A DNA stretch of 64,000 bases from Methylobacterium durans (GCF_003173715.1 NZ_CP029550.1:4635501-4699500), one strand, 5' to 3'. Shown: positions 27,089-36,374, counted from the first letter of the stretch. The notes: a model not told the origin generated them from the sequence alone. Program-made: numbers and translations.

Positions 27089-28391
27089 CGTCGGGCGCCG
27101 GGCTGGAGGGGACGTCGGCGTCCGCCCCGGCGTCGTCCGCCTGGTCGTCTCTCCGAACCTCGACGTGCCCGAGCAGCTCCTTCCAGCCCGTGCCGGGGTT
27201 CTGCTCGATGACGGCCAGGAGCTGGACGAAGGCGCGGATCGTGTTGCGCGGCGTGCGGAAGTAGGCCTCGCCGATTCGGTCGTTGCAGTGATCCATGAAG
27301 GCACCGAGCGCCTCGTCCGGCACGAGGTGCCTGGCGGGATCGCCGCCGGCGAACACCGCCCGGATGTTCGACAGCAGGATCAGCATGTCCTCCGGGGTGA
27401 GGTTCTGCAGCCGGATCACGGGGCCGGACAGGTCGACCAGGCCGCCCTTCGCGAAGGCATTCTCCGCCAGCCGGCTCTGGAGCGCCTGGTAGCTGTACAG
27501 CCCGCGGCGGGTGTCGAGCAGGAATTCCGGCGTGCCGCCCAGGGCGAGGCCGAGCCCGCGCACGTTCCCCTGCAGGACGTCGTTGAGGATGCGCAGGACC
27601 TGCTCGAAGTTCTGGTTGCGCGCCTGCGCGCTCTGCAGCTTGTACAGGTTGACCAGCTCGTCGAACACGACGAACAGGCCGCCGTAGCCCGCGAGCTGGA
27701 CGAAGGCGGCCAGCAGCTTGAGTGCGTCGTAGACGTTGTCGTCGTCGACGATGGTCCGCACGCCGAGGGCCTGCCGCGCCTCGGTCCGCGTCGAGAATTC
27801 GCCCCGGAGCCAACGTAGGGCCGCGCCCTTCAGCGCCTCGTTGCCATCCTCGCTCCCGCGCCAATACGCCTTGAGGACGACCGCGTAGTCGTAGCCGCCG
27901 ACCTCGTCCTGGAGCGGCGCCAGCCTGCGGTCGATGACCCTCTCGACGGGCAGGCCGGCCTGTTGCGCCTCCTTGACCGCATCCGTCACGAAGCGCTCGA
28001 CGATGCTGCCCAGGGCGCCCCCGTCCGGCTTCGTGCGGGTCGCCATGTTGCGCAGGGCCTCGGCGTAGAGGGCCCGTGCCTGCCCCGCGCTGGCGTGCAG
28101 GCGGCGGTCCGGCGCGAGATCCGCGTGCACGGTGACGAGCTTGCGTTCGAGGGCGATCAGGCGGACCAGGTTGAGGAAGAAGGTCTTCCCGGCCCCGTAC
28201 TCCCCGATCACGAACCGGATGGACGCTCCCTGGTCGGCGATGCGGTCGATGTCGCGAACCAGGGCGGCGATCTCGGCGGCGCGCCCGACCTGGACGTGGC
28301 GAAGGCCGGTGCGGGGCACGACGCCGGCCGACAGGGCCTGCAGGATCGCGTCGCGGTCCCGCGGGCGGATGGTCGAAGCGGCTGGTTGCAT
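27063..28391 (-). CDS. BrxD-like ATP-binding protein (DUF2791 type)
   Basis: This 442-residue ATPase has Walker A GEYGAGKT at 63-70, Walker B LFVVFDELVNLYK, and the C-terminal conserved RNTIRAFVQLLAVIEQNPG that marks BREX-type ATP-binding proteins. The family is thought to drive nucleic-acid sensing or translocation with a partner helicase. The start lies four bases after the stop of the TerB-N gene, and its own end overlaps the helicase gene. The three therefore form one translational unit. Confidence 0.87.
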   Translation of the reverse strand: MQPAASTIRPRDRDAILQALSAGVVPRTGLRHVQVGRAAEIAALVRDIDRIADQGASIRFVIGEYGAGKTFFLNLVRLIALERKLVTVHADLAPDRRLHASAGQARALYAEALRNMATRTKPDGGALGSIVERFVTDAVKEAQQAGLPVERVIDRRLAPLQDEVGGYDYAVVLKAYWRGSEDGNEALKGAALRWLRGEFSTRTEARQALGVRTIVDDDNVYDALKLLAAFVQLAGYGGLFVVFDELVNLYKLQSAQARNQNFEQVLRILNDVLQGNVRGLGLALGGTPEFLLDTRRGLYSYQALQSRLAENAFAKGGLVDLSGPVIRLQNLTPEDMLILLSNIRAVFAGGDPARHLVPDEALGAFMDHCNDRIGEAYFRTPRNTIRAFVQLLAVIEQNPGTGWKELLGHVEVRRDDQADDAGADADVPSSPAPDDELVSFRL

Positions 28392-28395
28392 GGGT

Positions 28396-31300
28396 CTAGG
28401 CGACGGCCCTGGGGACGAGATGAACGCGAAGGTGGTGTGCGATGGTGACGGGGTCGCCGTCCTCGATCAAGGCCTCGTCGAAGCGGTCGAAGCCCCATTC
28501 GTTGATGACCTCAAGCGCTCCGTCGGGAAACAGGCCGCTCGCTCGCGCCGCCCGGTCGAACGCCTCGCGCGGCAGCGGCGCCGGGGATGCGGCGACGAGG
28601 GCGAGCAGGCCGGCATGGGCCGGGTCGAGACCGGCCAGTCCTGGGGCGTCCGCCGCGTCCCCGCCTCGGTCCGGCGCGCTGCCGCTTCCCGGCGAGACCG
28701 CCTCCATCCCTGTGCCGTGCGCCGCCTCCTCGACGAAGATGTTCGAGAGCAGGCTTGAGACGGCCTGCGTCTCGCGGCGTATGCGTTCGAGCCGCGTCGC
28801 GTCGATGACGACGCGCCCGGCGGATCGGTCGGCGGCCTCCCGTCGCTCGCCCGGCCCCGCGGGGCCGGGGGACCCACGGTGGAGGACCGCATAGATGCCC
28901 TCGACCGGTAGGAAGAGGGCCTTGTGCAACCGCTCCAGGAACCGCACCTCCGCGGGCGTGGCTTGGTCGTCGGCCATCACGGCCCCGAGCGCCGCGCGGG
29001 CATAGGCCTGGCGCTCGGCGACGGGACGGGCCGCCAGCCGCTTCAGGACACCCTGCTGTTTCGGCGGGTCGCGGTGGATGGACAGGGCGTAGGCCGCCAG
29101 GCGGGACTTCTCGGTGGGGCCGACGGCGTCGGCAGCCCGAACCTGAGCGAGAATCGTCTCGACCTCGTCTTGGGATACCTCGCCGTCCGAGGCCGCCGCG
29201 AGGCAGGCGATCTCGATCATGCCCCGCAGTCCCTGGTACTCCGGCCGCGCCGGTTCGACCGGCCCACCGCCCGCAGCCCTGAACAGGAAGACCGTCGCTT
29301 CGGCGTCCGGGGCCGCGCCCCCGTAGCGGCGGTCCGGCTCGATGGCGATGCCGATCCGGTCGAGCACCTGGTAGAGCTGTGTCGCGATGGCTTGCGGCAG
29401 GCGCCCACCTGCGGGCGGCGATATCTCCAGCATCTCCAGGAGGCGGCGAAGCGACGTGGACGGCATGGTCTCCCCGTTCGCGAACAGGGCGTCGCAGCGC
29501 TCACTGACGCGCCGCCAGGCATTGCCGGCGGAGCCCAGGTCGGGCGGCAGCAGCAGGGCGGCCTGCGCGCTCTCGCGCGCGTCCGGGCGCTTGCCGACGA
29601 AGCGGCTGTACGCATCGAGCTCGGCGGTGCATGCCTCGACGAGCTCGCGAAGCCTCTTCACGGGGGCGGACACCGCCGCGATATCGGGAAGGGCCTCATG
29701 CGGCCCCTTCAGGCTCACTTGAAATGTCGAGCTGGCAGCGGCGTAGGACGCCTTGATGCGAGCCTTGGGCACGCTGACCTTCAGCCCCATCGGGTACCTG
29801 TCCGCGAAGCGCAGGCGCCAGAGGGCCTCGAACTCATCCGGGCATCGTGTGACCGGGGTGCGGAAGCCGCGGTCGGGAAGGGCCGCCAGCCAGAGGAGGG
29901 CGTCGTCGGCCTCCAAGGGGGTGCCCTGGGCCAGCTTCTGGCCGAGATGGACCCTGACATCGAGCGGCAATTCGAAGCTATAGACCGCCCGGTCGAGGTT
30001 GAGCCCCGGACGCGGACCTATGATCTCGGGAACGACGAGCCGGGCGGCTTGGATGAAGCTTCGCGCATAGCCCTGGAACGAGCTGTTCGCTCCGTAGATC
30101 CCCAGCAGCCGCTCGACCTCCGCGACCAGCGCAGGCCCGTCGGCCACGGCCTTCCCTTTGAACAGCCGGTATTCCAAACCGTAGAAGTACAGGAAAACGC
30201 AGGCGATGTCGGCCGACGGGTCGGAGCGCCCCGTTGCCAGCCATTCGAGGTAGGCGCGGCGGCCCGCGGGGCTGATCCCATCGTAGCGGCACCAGTAGGC
30301 CAGTCCGACCGCCGAGGCTCCGCCAGGCTTCGCCACGGGGAGCGAGGGGTTGATGAGACAGTTCTCCGGGCGCCACGCGTCCGATCCAAGCTTCTCGCCG
30401 ACATAGATCAGGCCGCCCGAGATCGTCAGGTCCTTGATCCCGACCGTCTCGCCGGGCGGCACCCAGCGCGCCGACGGAGTTTGCTTGCCGCGCCCCTCCG
30501 GCGAACGGCGGGCGACGGGTTCCGGCTCGTCGACGAGGGCCGTGATCGTGAAGGCAGGCTCGTCGTGCATCTCGGAGGCAACCGCGTCGGAGCGCCGCTT
30601 GCCGAAGGTGCCTCTCGGCCCTTCGAGCGGGGCCGGCAGGGCAGGCTCGGGCGCGCTGGGTGGAGGCGCGTGGCGTGAGGGGTCGGTCATGGGTGGAGCG
30701 GGATCGGCCGGCGAACTCACGACGTCCGTGTCCGCTCCGGTTGCGCGCTTGCTCGGGCGCCGGCCAAGGGTCATCCAGCCAACCAGGAGGACTATCGCCC
30801 CCGCGAGAAGGGCTGGCCAGCTCAACGGGACGAACCGCGTCGCCGCCGTCCCAAGAACCGCGGCCAATCCGAGCAAGAGGAGGCCTTCCTCGCCCCGACT
30901 GGATCCCCACTTCCGCCGCGCCATCGACCAGGCCTCACCGCTTGCCGGGTAAGACCTGCGGTCCTGAGCGTCGGCCCGCCATTCCTCCACGGAAGCCTGA
31001 CGCTTCGCAAGGCGGCGGAGGCGTGGCGCCGCGGTGCCGCTGCCCGCACCGGAGGGCGAGAGGGCGAGACTCGCCAGCGCCTGGGCGAGCCGGGACGCGA
31101 TTTCCCCCTCGAACCTGCAGCCGGGCGTCACCGCCATCCGGCGTAGATAGTCGGCGAGCCTCCGGCCGATGGCTTGCTCGTGTTCGAGGAGGATGCGCAG
31201 CGTGCGGGCCACGGCCCCGTGCGGGTTCGGGTTGGCCTCCAGGTTGATGTCGACCGTACCGTCGCGCAGCCATTCCGTGAAACGCGGGCCGTGGTGAACC

Positions 31301-31740
31301 CGGTGGGCGCCGCAGCGATAAAGCACGGCGTCACGGTCGAAGAAGGTCGTATGAACCAGGTCGGCCAAGCACGTGGCCCGCACATGGCCTGAACGCACCG
31401 CCCAGGTGGAAGGCAGCGCCCACACGTCGTAGGAATGGCGGCGGCCGGCAATCCGATACCCCCCGAAGCGGTTGCGCACGGCGGGGCCGTCGCGCAGCAG
31501 GTCCGCCAGGCGCTCCGGCGCGGTGTCGACGACGAGGTCCACGTCCGACGCGAAGGCTTCGGCCCCGCCCCAGGCGATGTCGCGGGGCATGCCGCCGAAG
31601 ATGGCGACCTCGCCCGCGTGGCCCAGATGCCCGATCAGGTCCGCGATCTCGTGGCCACCGCGCGCCTCGTCCCCGAGGAAGGCCCGCATCCGCCGGCCCA
31701 GCTCGCCCCCGTCGCCGGCGCGCGTCCCGGGGCTAGCCAT
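28396..31740 (-). CDS. Nucleotidyltransferase-like domain fused to TerB-N/TerB/TerB-C protein
   Basis: This is a 1114-residue multidomain protein. Residues about 1-260 contain a polymerase-beta-type nucleotidyltransferase pattern: GGMPRD at 49-54 and SDVDLVVD at 65-72. Two membrane helices lie near 286-301 and 308-323. A TerB-N domain begins near 425, with the signature GISPAGRRAYLEWLATGR and FLYFYGLEYRLF. A TerB-type helical domain with CLAAASDGEVSQDE starts near 842, and a TerB-C-like region runs from about 975 to the end. An internal ATG at 30924 with GTGAGG before it could start a separate TerB-N membrane protein, but there is no stop before it, so the reading frame is a true fusion. The start overlaps the dGTPase stop by 8 bp. 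Confidence 0.8.
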   Translation of the reverse strand: MASPGTRAGDGGELGRRMRAFLGDEARGGHEIADLIGHLGHAGEVAIFGGMPRDIAWGGAEAFASDVDLVVDTAPERLADLLRDGPAVRNRFGGYRIAGRRHSYDVWALPSTWAVRSGHVRATCLADLVHTTFFDRDAVLYRCGAHRVHHGPRFTEWLRDGTVDINLEANPNPHGAVARTLRILLEHEQAIGRRLADYLRRMAVTPGCRFEGEIASRLAQALASLALSPSGAGSGTAAPRLRRLAKRQASVEEWRADAQDRRSYPASGEAWSMARRKWGSSRGEEGLLLLGLAAVLGTAATRFVPLSWPALLAGAIVLLVGWMTLGRRPSKRATGADTDVVSSPADPAPPMTDPSRHAPPPSAPEPALPAPLEGPRGTFGKRRSDAVASEMHDEPAFTITALVDEPEPVARRSPEGRGKQTPSARWVPPGETVGIKDLTISGGLIYVGEKLGSDAWRPENCLINPSLPVAKPGGASAVGLAYWCRYDGISPAGRRAYLEWLATGRSDPSADIACVFLYFYGLEYRLFKGKAVADGPALVAEVERLLGIYGANSSFQGYARSFIQAARLVVPEIIGPRPGLNLDRAVYSFELPLDVRVHLGQKLAQGTPLEADDALLWLAALPDRGFRTPVTRCPDEFEALWRLRFADRYPMGLKVSVPKARIKASYAAASSTFQVSLKGPHEALPDIAAVSAPVKRLRELVEACTAELDAYSRFVGKRPDARESAQAALLLPPDLGSAGNAWRRVSERCDALFANGETMPSTSLRRLLEMLEISPPAGGRLPQAIATQLYQVLDRIGIAIEPDRRYGGAAPDAEATVFLFRAAGGGPVEPARPEYQGLRGMIEIACLAAASDGEVSQDEVETILAQVRAADAVGPTEKSRLAAYALSIHRDPPKQQGVLKRLAARPVAERQAYARAALGAVMADDQATPAEVRFLERLHKALFLPVEGIYAVLHRGSPGPAGPGERREAADRSAGRVVIDATRLERIRRETQAVSSLLSNIFVEEAAHGTGMEAVSPGSGSAPDRGGDAADAPGLAGLDPAHAGLLALVAASPAPLPREAFDRAARASGLFPDGALEVINEWGFDRFDEALIEDGDPVTIAHHLRVHLVPRAVA

Positions 31741-33178
31741 GGTGCCGCCTCAGGTCGTCGCGCAGCGACACCGCGAACGTGTCGGTCATGCCCGAGACCA
31801 TGTCGGTGATGAGCTGCAACTCCCGGTAGCGCATGGGCATCCGGTTGGCCGGCGCCTCGGCGACGCGCCGGTAGTTCTCGGAGATCCGGGAGTAGACGTA
31901 GGCCGGCAAGGCCTCGCGGTCGGACCTCAGGTCATCCGGCTTGCTGCGCTCGATCACGGCCTTCCAAAACATGTCCATGAGCTCGTGGATCACGCGGTGG
32001 CCGTCGAGTTCGACCACCAACACCCTGCGGTGACGATAGACGTGGAACTTGGCAAACCTCTTAAGTGACGTCCACAGAGCCACCGCCTTCGAGGCCGCCA
32101 TCAGCTCCCGGTCGAACGTCCCCGCCATGATGGCGTCCCGATTGGCGACGAACGCCCCGACGGCGGCCTTCACCATCTTGCCGATGGCGTCGACGCGGAA
32201 CATCTGCATCGAGATATCGTCGAGCTCACCGGGTGAGAGCCCCTCGCGGCGGAAGTCGGCGTGGTATCGCTCCGCCCGCTCACAGACCTCGCGCGTCAGC
32301 ACGTCATCGCCGGCATCGTGGCGCAGCCACGCCATCAGCACGTTGAAGTTGATCAGGTTCTTCTTGGCGGCATCCTCGATGTCCACGACCGAGTAGGCGA
32401 TGTCGTCGCAAGCCTCCATCACGAATGTCAGGGGGTGCCGGACGCCCTGCTGAAGCCCGGTCTCCGCCCAGACTTCCGAAGCGATGTCGGCCTCCGACTG
32501 GAAGAAGTTGAACTTCTTCCGGGCCTGGGAAGACTCGTCGACCGCATCCGACGGCACCGGGTACTTCATCAGGGCCGCCAGGAAGGCGTAGGTCATGTTG
32601 AGCCCGAAATCGTCGTTCAGGATCTGCAGCCTGGTCAGCAACCGGAACGCCTGCGCGTTGCCCTCGAACTTGAGGAAGTCGCGGCGCATCGCCTCGGTAA
32701 GGCCGGGCGCATCGAAGATCTCGAAGGAGCCCGTGTCCGTCGAATGCGGGGCCGAGTGACGTCGCATCCAGGTCTGGATCGCGGTCTCGCCCTGGTGGCC
32801 GAAGGGCGGGTTGCCGAGATCGTGCGCGAGCCCGATGGCCTCCAGGAGGGCGGGAACGTTGCGCAGGGGCTCGGCCGCGGCCGGAAAGCCGAGCGCCTCC
32901 CCGTGCACGAAGGCCAGGGTGGTCCCCATGCTCCGCGCCATGTTCGCGACCTCGTGGCTATGGGTCAGGCGGGTGCGGACGCTGTCGTTCCGTTCGAGCG
33001 GGAAGACCTGCGTCTTGTCCTGGAGGCGGCGCACGGGCGTGGAGAACAAGATGCGGTCGTGGTCGCGTTCGTGCTCGGTGCGGTCCTCGCCGAGCCTTGG
33101 CTCATGCGCCCTCCCGGCCGCCTTTCCCTTGCGACGCTGGGAGTTCAGGAGGTCCAGCCAATCGAGTCGTGCGCTCAT
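31733..33178 (-). CDS. dGTPase-type HD-domain dNTP triphosphohydrolase
   Basis: This 481-residue enzyme should split dNTPs into deoxynucleoside and triphosphate. The HD metal site is clear: His75 in RLTHSHEV, His119-Asp120 in LAHDLGNPPFGHQGE, and the later Asp-Asp in ACDDIAY (257-258). Residues 65-71 (DSVRTRL) match the Dgt family entry to the site. It is the first gene of the TerB-N/BrxD/helicase block. dNTP hydrolysis is a known antiviral strategy in bacteria, so the context suggests nucleotide depletion upon infection. The ribosome site is weak. Confidence 0.9.
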   Translation of the reverse strand: MSARLDWLDLLNSQRRKGKAAGRAHEPRLGEDRTEHERDHDRILFSTPVRRLQDKTQVFPLERNDSVRTRLTHSHEVANMARSMGTTLAFVHGEALGFPAAAEPLRNVPALLEAIGLAHDLGNPPFGHQGETAIQTWMRRHSAPHSTDTGSFEIFDAPGLTEAMRRDFLKFEGNAQAFRLLTRLQILNDDFGLNMTYAFLAALMKYPVPSDAVDESSQARKKFNFFQSEADIASEVWAETGLQQGVRHPLTFVMEACDDIAYSVVDIEDAAKKNLINFNVLMAWLRHDAGDDVLTREVCERAERYHADFRREGLSPGELDDISMQMFRVDAIGKMVKAAVGAFVANRDAIMAGTFDRELMAASKAVALWTSLKRFAKFHVYRHRRVLVVELDGHRVIHELMDMFWKAVIERSKPDDLRSDREALPAYVYSRISENYRRVAEAPANRMPMRYRELQLITDMVSGMTDTFAVSLRDDLRRHHG

Positions 33179-33627
33179 CCATCAATCCCGTCGCGTCGGG
33201 GATGCTCGGTCCGACGCCAACCCCCAACCCGATGGCACCCGGTCTACGTTCCGGCTCTCGGGCTCGTCACGTCCGTTTCACCCGGTTGTCCACGGATTCA
33301 TTTCCGGATGGTGCCGACCCAATCCGCAAGAGAGTAGGGCAGCTCAGCCGGAAAGGGAACATTGCAGGAACGAAAGGCACCCTCGTCGGGCCGCATCCTT
33401 GCCGCGCCGCGATCTCGCACCGACCTGATCGGTTTGCCGCCCGCCTCGTGTTTGGACTGTAACACTGCGCTCGGCTCGCGCCGCCGGGTCGCCGCGGTCC
33501 GGGCGAGACCCGTCGCGGCCTACGTCACGCCGGCCCGACACGCCCGCGGGGCCGCTGAGCCGCCCCGGTCGAGCGACGCGGAACCCCGCGTCGGCGTTCG
33601 GGCGGCGGCCGCGCGGGCTCGCGGACG
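33179..33627. other. Intergenic, upstream region of the dGTPase operon
   Basis: About 450 bp separate the dGTPase start from the end of the NrsF gene. No gene is supported. It must hold the promoter of the minus-strand defence block, but I cannot point to a convincing box. Confidence 0.45.
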
Positions 33628-34272
33628 TCACCAACGCAGCAGACGGGGCCCGAGCAGGGCACCGGCGAGGGTGCAGAAGGCGATGGTGCCGCCGTACCAG
33701 AGCGCCACGAACGGGACCGAGTCGTCCATGCAATGGAGGGCGTACCCCATCGCGCTGATCCCCCCGGCGGCCAGCCCGACGAGCGCGCCCGTCCGGACGA
33801 GGTCGGTCGGTGCGGCGAACCGGCGGACGGCCCAGACCAGCACGGCGAAGGGCAGCACGCCGATGATCGGGATCGACACGAGGCACTCCAGCCACATGTG
33901 GCCGACAAGCATCCTGTCCCAGTGCGAGCTCGGCGCCGAGGCCAGGCTGAGCGCGGCCAGCAGCATGACGCCGAGGAACGGCGCCGCGGCGACCCAGGCC
34001 CGGATCCGGGTCTCACCGCCCGGGCGTGCGACCTTGGTCAACAGCCACCCGGCCAGGACGACGATGCCGGCGCCGAAGGCGACCTTCAGGAGCAGGAAGC
34101 CGAGCACCCCGGGGTGATGGAGGTCCGGCCTGATCCCGAGTAACAGAAGCGCGACGCAGAGCGCCGCCCCCGCGCCGAGCGCCGCGGCGAGGCCGAGGCC
34201 GCGCTTGAGCCGGCCGTGGTCGGTCGGCTCGATGTTCGTGCTGAGCATCTCGATCAGCTCGTTCGTTCTCAT
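33628..34272 (-). CDS. nrsF: NrsF/DUF1109-family anti-sigma membrane protein
   Basis: This 214-residue protein starts at ATG 34272, overlapping the sigma-factor stop by four bases (ATGA). A short cytoplasmic N-terminus (MRTNELIEMLSTNIEP) is followed by six hydrophobic helices, the layout of NrsF-type proteins. These hold SigF-type ECF factors at the membrane and release them under metal or oxidative stress. A Cys in ALHCMDDS near the C-terminus and another in LECLVSIP could be sensing residues, as in Caulobacter NrsF. Confidence 0.88.
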   Translation of the reverse strand: MRTNELIEMLSTNIEPTDHGRLKRGLGLAAALGAGAALCVALLLLGIRPDLHHPGVLGFLLLKVAFGAGIVVLAGWLLTKVARPGGETRIRAWVAAAPFLGVMLLAALSLASAPSSHWDRMLVGHMWLECLVSIPIIGVLPFAVLVWAVRRFAAPTDLVRTGALVGLAAGGISAMGYALHCMDDSVPFVALWYGGTIAFCTLAGALLGPRLLRW

Positions 34273-34829
34273 CGTCCCCTTCCTAGGCTGATCGCGGACG
34301 CCATGGCCTTGAGACCACGGTGGACGCTGACCTTGATGGCGGATTCCGACATGCCGGTTCGGCTGGCGGCCTCGGCGACGCTCAAGCCGTCGAGCTTCAC
34401 GTAGCGGATCGCGCGCCGCATCTTCTCGGGCAACTTGGCCAGGAGCCGATCCAGGTCGTGCGCGCTCTCCGCACCGGCATGGTCGTCCTGCGCCTCGAAG
34501 TCGCCCGCATCCTCGATGGGCACATCGGCCATCGAGGGGCGGGTATGGCGCAAGTGATCGATCAGCTTGTAGCGGGCGATGGCCTGCACCCACGGGGTGA
34601 ACGGCTGGTTCACGTCGTATGTATGCCGACGCGTATGGATCGCCATCAGCGTGTCCTGCACGAGGTCCTCCGCCTCGGACTGGCTTCGCCCGATGCGGGC
34701 CAGCTTACCACGGTAATAGGCGCGCAGATGCCGGCTCAGTCGGTCGAGAACCGCCCGGTATGCAGCCGCGTCACCGTCCAGGCTGGCCCTCATCAGGCCC
34801 CTGAGCTCTGCTTCACTGGCAATCATCAT
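34269..34829 (-). CDS. sigF: ECF RNA polymerase sigma factor, SigF-like
   Basis: This 186-residue sigma-70-family factor has region 2 (SEAEDLVQDTLMAIHTRRHTY, then PFTPWVQAIARYKLIDHLR) and region 4 (LPEKMRRAIRYVKLDGLSV, then MSESAIKVSVHRGLKAM). There is no region 1 or 3, as in ECF factors. Its partner anti-sigma gene overlaps it downstream. A perfect sigma-F-type promoter lies just upstream of its own start, so it is autoregulated. Five more matching sites lie within the next 11 kb in front of copper and secreted-protein genes. Confidence 0.92.
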   Translation of the reverse strand: MMIASEAELRGLMRASLDGDAAAYRAVLDRLSRHLRAYYRGKLARIGRSQSEAEDLVQDTLMAIHTRRHTYDVNQPFTPWVQAIARYKLIDHLRHTRPSMADVPIEDAGDFEAQDDHAGAESAHDLDRLLAKLPEKMRRAIRYVKLDGLSVAEAASRTGMSESAIKVSVHRGLKAMASAISLGRGR

Positions 34830-34844
34830 GCACTCCCAACCGAG

Positions 34845-34870
34845 TTCGGGAGGTCTGCCTCAACGGTTAC
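34845..34870 (-). promoter_or_regulatory. SigF-type promoter of the sigF-nrsF operon
   Basis: On the minus strand the sequence is GTAACC, 16 bp, CGAA. This is the consensus known for Caulobacter SigF. It ends 15 bp before the sigma-factor start codon. Confidence 0.85.
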
Positions 34871-35129
34871 AATTGCTCCCCGGCGCGATGGCGGTGGGGC
34901 CAGGTCATGGCGGCTCCCGGTGCGGAGCATCGCTGGATGGCCTGGGTCGGGCGCCGGACCGCGAAGGGACAGGCTGCGCGCGCAGGTGCGCGCCGAGGAC
35001 AGCCGGCCATGGGCCGGGTCACGGAGGGATGACATCGGTCTCGTCCTGGAATGCCGTAAGGGCCGGCCCCTCGTTGAGGGACCCGGGCACAAGCTCGCAC
35101 GGAGGCTGTCGCCGAAAGCGCGGCTACCA

Positions 35130-35151
35130 GCGCGCCGGTTGGCCGGCGCGC
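35130..35151. terminator. GC-rich hairpin after the Cys-rich protein gene
   Basis: GCGCGCCGG-TTGG-CCGGCGCGC forms a perfect 9-bp stem immediately downstream of the minus-strand stop at 35152. No T-run follows, so termination is plausible but unproven. The rest of 34871-35129 shows nothing recognisable. Confidence 0.45.
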
Positions 35152-35505
35152 CTAGCTCAGGACGGGGCTCTTGGGCGGCAAGGGATCGGGCGGCCCTTGC
35201 AAGCTCGTGCCCGCGACATCCGCGAGCGCGTACGCGAACGAAGCCCCGGTGATCCGGGGGCCGAACGCCGCCGGCACGATGGCGACGAAGCCGGCGCACA
35301 GCAGTGAGCAGGCTGCGGAGGCTTTCCCGCCCTCGTCACATCCATCGCAGCCGTCGGGCATCGGCACCTGCATCGCCGCCACCGGCATGGACGCCTTCAT
35401 GTGCGCGGTCTGCACACCGTGCAGCGCGAACCCCGCCACGAGGGCGAGGGTCAGGAACCACACGCAGAGGGAACGGGACCGCAGCCAGGACATCCGGCCC
35501 GGCAT
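35152..35505 (-). CDS. Small Cys-rich membrane or secreted protein
   Basis: This 117-residue protein has a hydrophobic N-terminal segment (CVWFLTLALVAGFALHG) and a second one near the end. Between them are two cysteine pairs, GCDGCDEGG and CSLLCAG. Similar small proteins with metal-binding-like cysteines occur beside metal-resistance genes in Rhizobiales. It sits beside the sigF-nrsF pair on the same strand and is followed by a hairpin. Copper or other metal binding is an inference. The exact start (35505 or the Met four residues later) is uncertain. Confidence 0.6.
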   Translation of the reverse strand: MPGRMSWLRSRSLCVWFLTLALVAGFALHGVQTAHMKASMPVAAMQVPMPDGCDGCDEGGKASAACSLLCAGFVAIVPAAFGPRITGASFAYALADVAGTSLQGPPDPLPPKSPVLS

Positions 35506-35619
35506 AACAGGCGGGCGCGCGCATCGAAAGGGTTCGCATCGGCTGGGCGACCGTTTTGCCGCGCTTAATTAAGTCGGGTCTGCCGGCGTCCGGCGGGCGT
35601 CGCCCCGGCAGCCCACGTT

Positions 35620-35645
35620 GTAACGAAGCGTCCGCCGCCTCCGAA
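35620..35645 (+). promoter_or_regulatory. SigF-type promoter, target gene unclear
   Basis: GTAACG, 16 bp, CGAA on the plus strand. The next ATG is at 35654, opening a 56-codon frame of doubtful quality. The more protein-like frame further down ends at 36190. The site is exact, but its gene is not resolved and may be frameshifted. Confidence 0.65.
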
Positions 35646-35818
35646 CTCGGCACCATGACTTTGATGTCGCAGGTGGTTCCTGGCCGGCATTGCGGCGGCT
35701 CGCATCCCGGGCCGATGCGGCCTGTACGGCCGCGGTTCGCGCCGGTCGCGCTCCGCAGCGGCGCGGGATACACGGCGCCAACCCGCCGTCATCGAGGATC
35801 GGCGACGCCTGGCCGGAC

Positions 35819-36190
35819 ATGATCGGGGTGGCTTCGGTGCGTATGGGGCCGCCGAGGGGGAGGCGCGCGGACCGCGGAACCCCGGCTGCGCGGGAACGCC
35901 GCCCCCGACCTCGGGAGCGCGTCGCGACGCTCGCCGAGGGCGCCCATGGTCGGGCAAAGTCGCCGCCGCGGACCTACGTCATCTTCGAAGCCCGGTTCGC
36001 CCATGACCTATACTGCGCGGTTCCGACAAGCCTGCCGATCCCGGACTTTCTCACCGGTGCGGCGTGGCAGTACCGGGGCACCCTGGGCAAGCGGGGCTTC
36101 AGGCCACCGGGCTTCAAGGCGGCCTCCGCCTGGAAGGCGGCCAGCCGTGACGGGTTCTACCTGTTCTCCCCACCCCGAACCGAGGAGTGA
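35819..36190 (+). CDS. Hypothetical protein
   Basis: The last 72 codons are protein-like (TYVIFEARFAHDLYCAVP, then FLTGAAWQYRGTLGKRGF). Upstream the frame is Arg/Pro-rich and the start is uncertain. ATG 35819 is a guess, and a TTG at 35690 is also possible. I recognise no family. The nearest promoter is the SigF-type site at 35620. Confidence 0.4.
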   Translation: MIGVASVRMGPPRGRRADRGTPAARERRPRPRERVATLAEGAHGRAKSPPRTYVIFEARFAHDLYCAVPTSLPIPDFLTGAAWQYRGTLGKRGFRPPGFKAASAWKAASRDGFYLFSPPRTEE

Positions 36191-36300
36191 GGCCCGACCG
36201 TGCGTCCTCCCCTCGGGCGGAGGAGCGATCCCCGCTGGGCGGCGATTGCGGCGGCCCCTCGCGAAGCCGGTCGGACCACGTGAGATATTTTGAGTGCGCT

Positions 36301-36326
36301 GTAACGGCTTTCGCGGCAGGTCCGAA
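36301..36326 (+). promoter_or_regulatory. SigF-type promoter of a small secreted protein gene
   Basis: GTAACG, 16 bp, CGAA, ending 48 bp before the ATG at 36375. Confidence 0.8.
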
Positions 36327-36374
36327 ATCAAGGACAGAAGCAGCAAGCTTTGAGACAACTAAAAGTGTCCCGCC

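Noticed and set aside
31733..31740. Overlap of dGTPase and TerB-N genes as a possible annotation error
   Set aside because: Both frames show full families at their ends, and an 8-bp overlap is ordinary in coupled genes.
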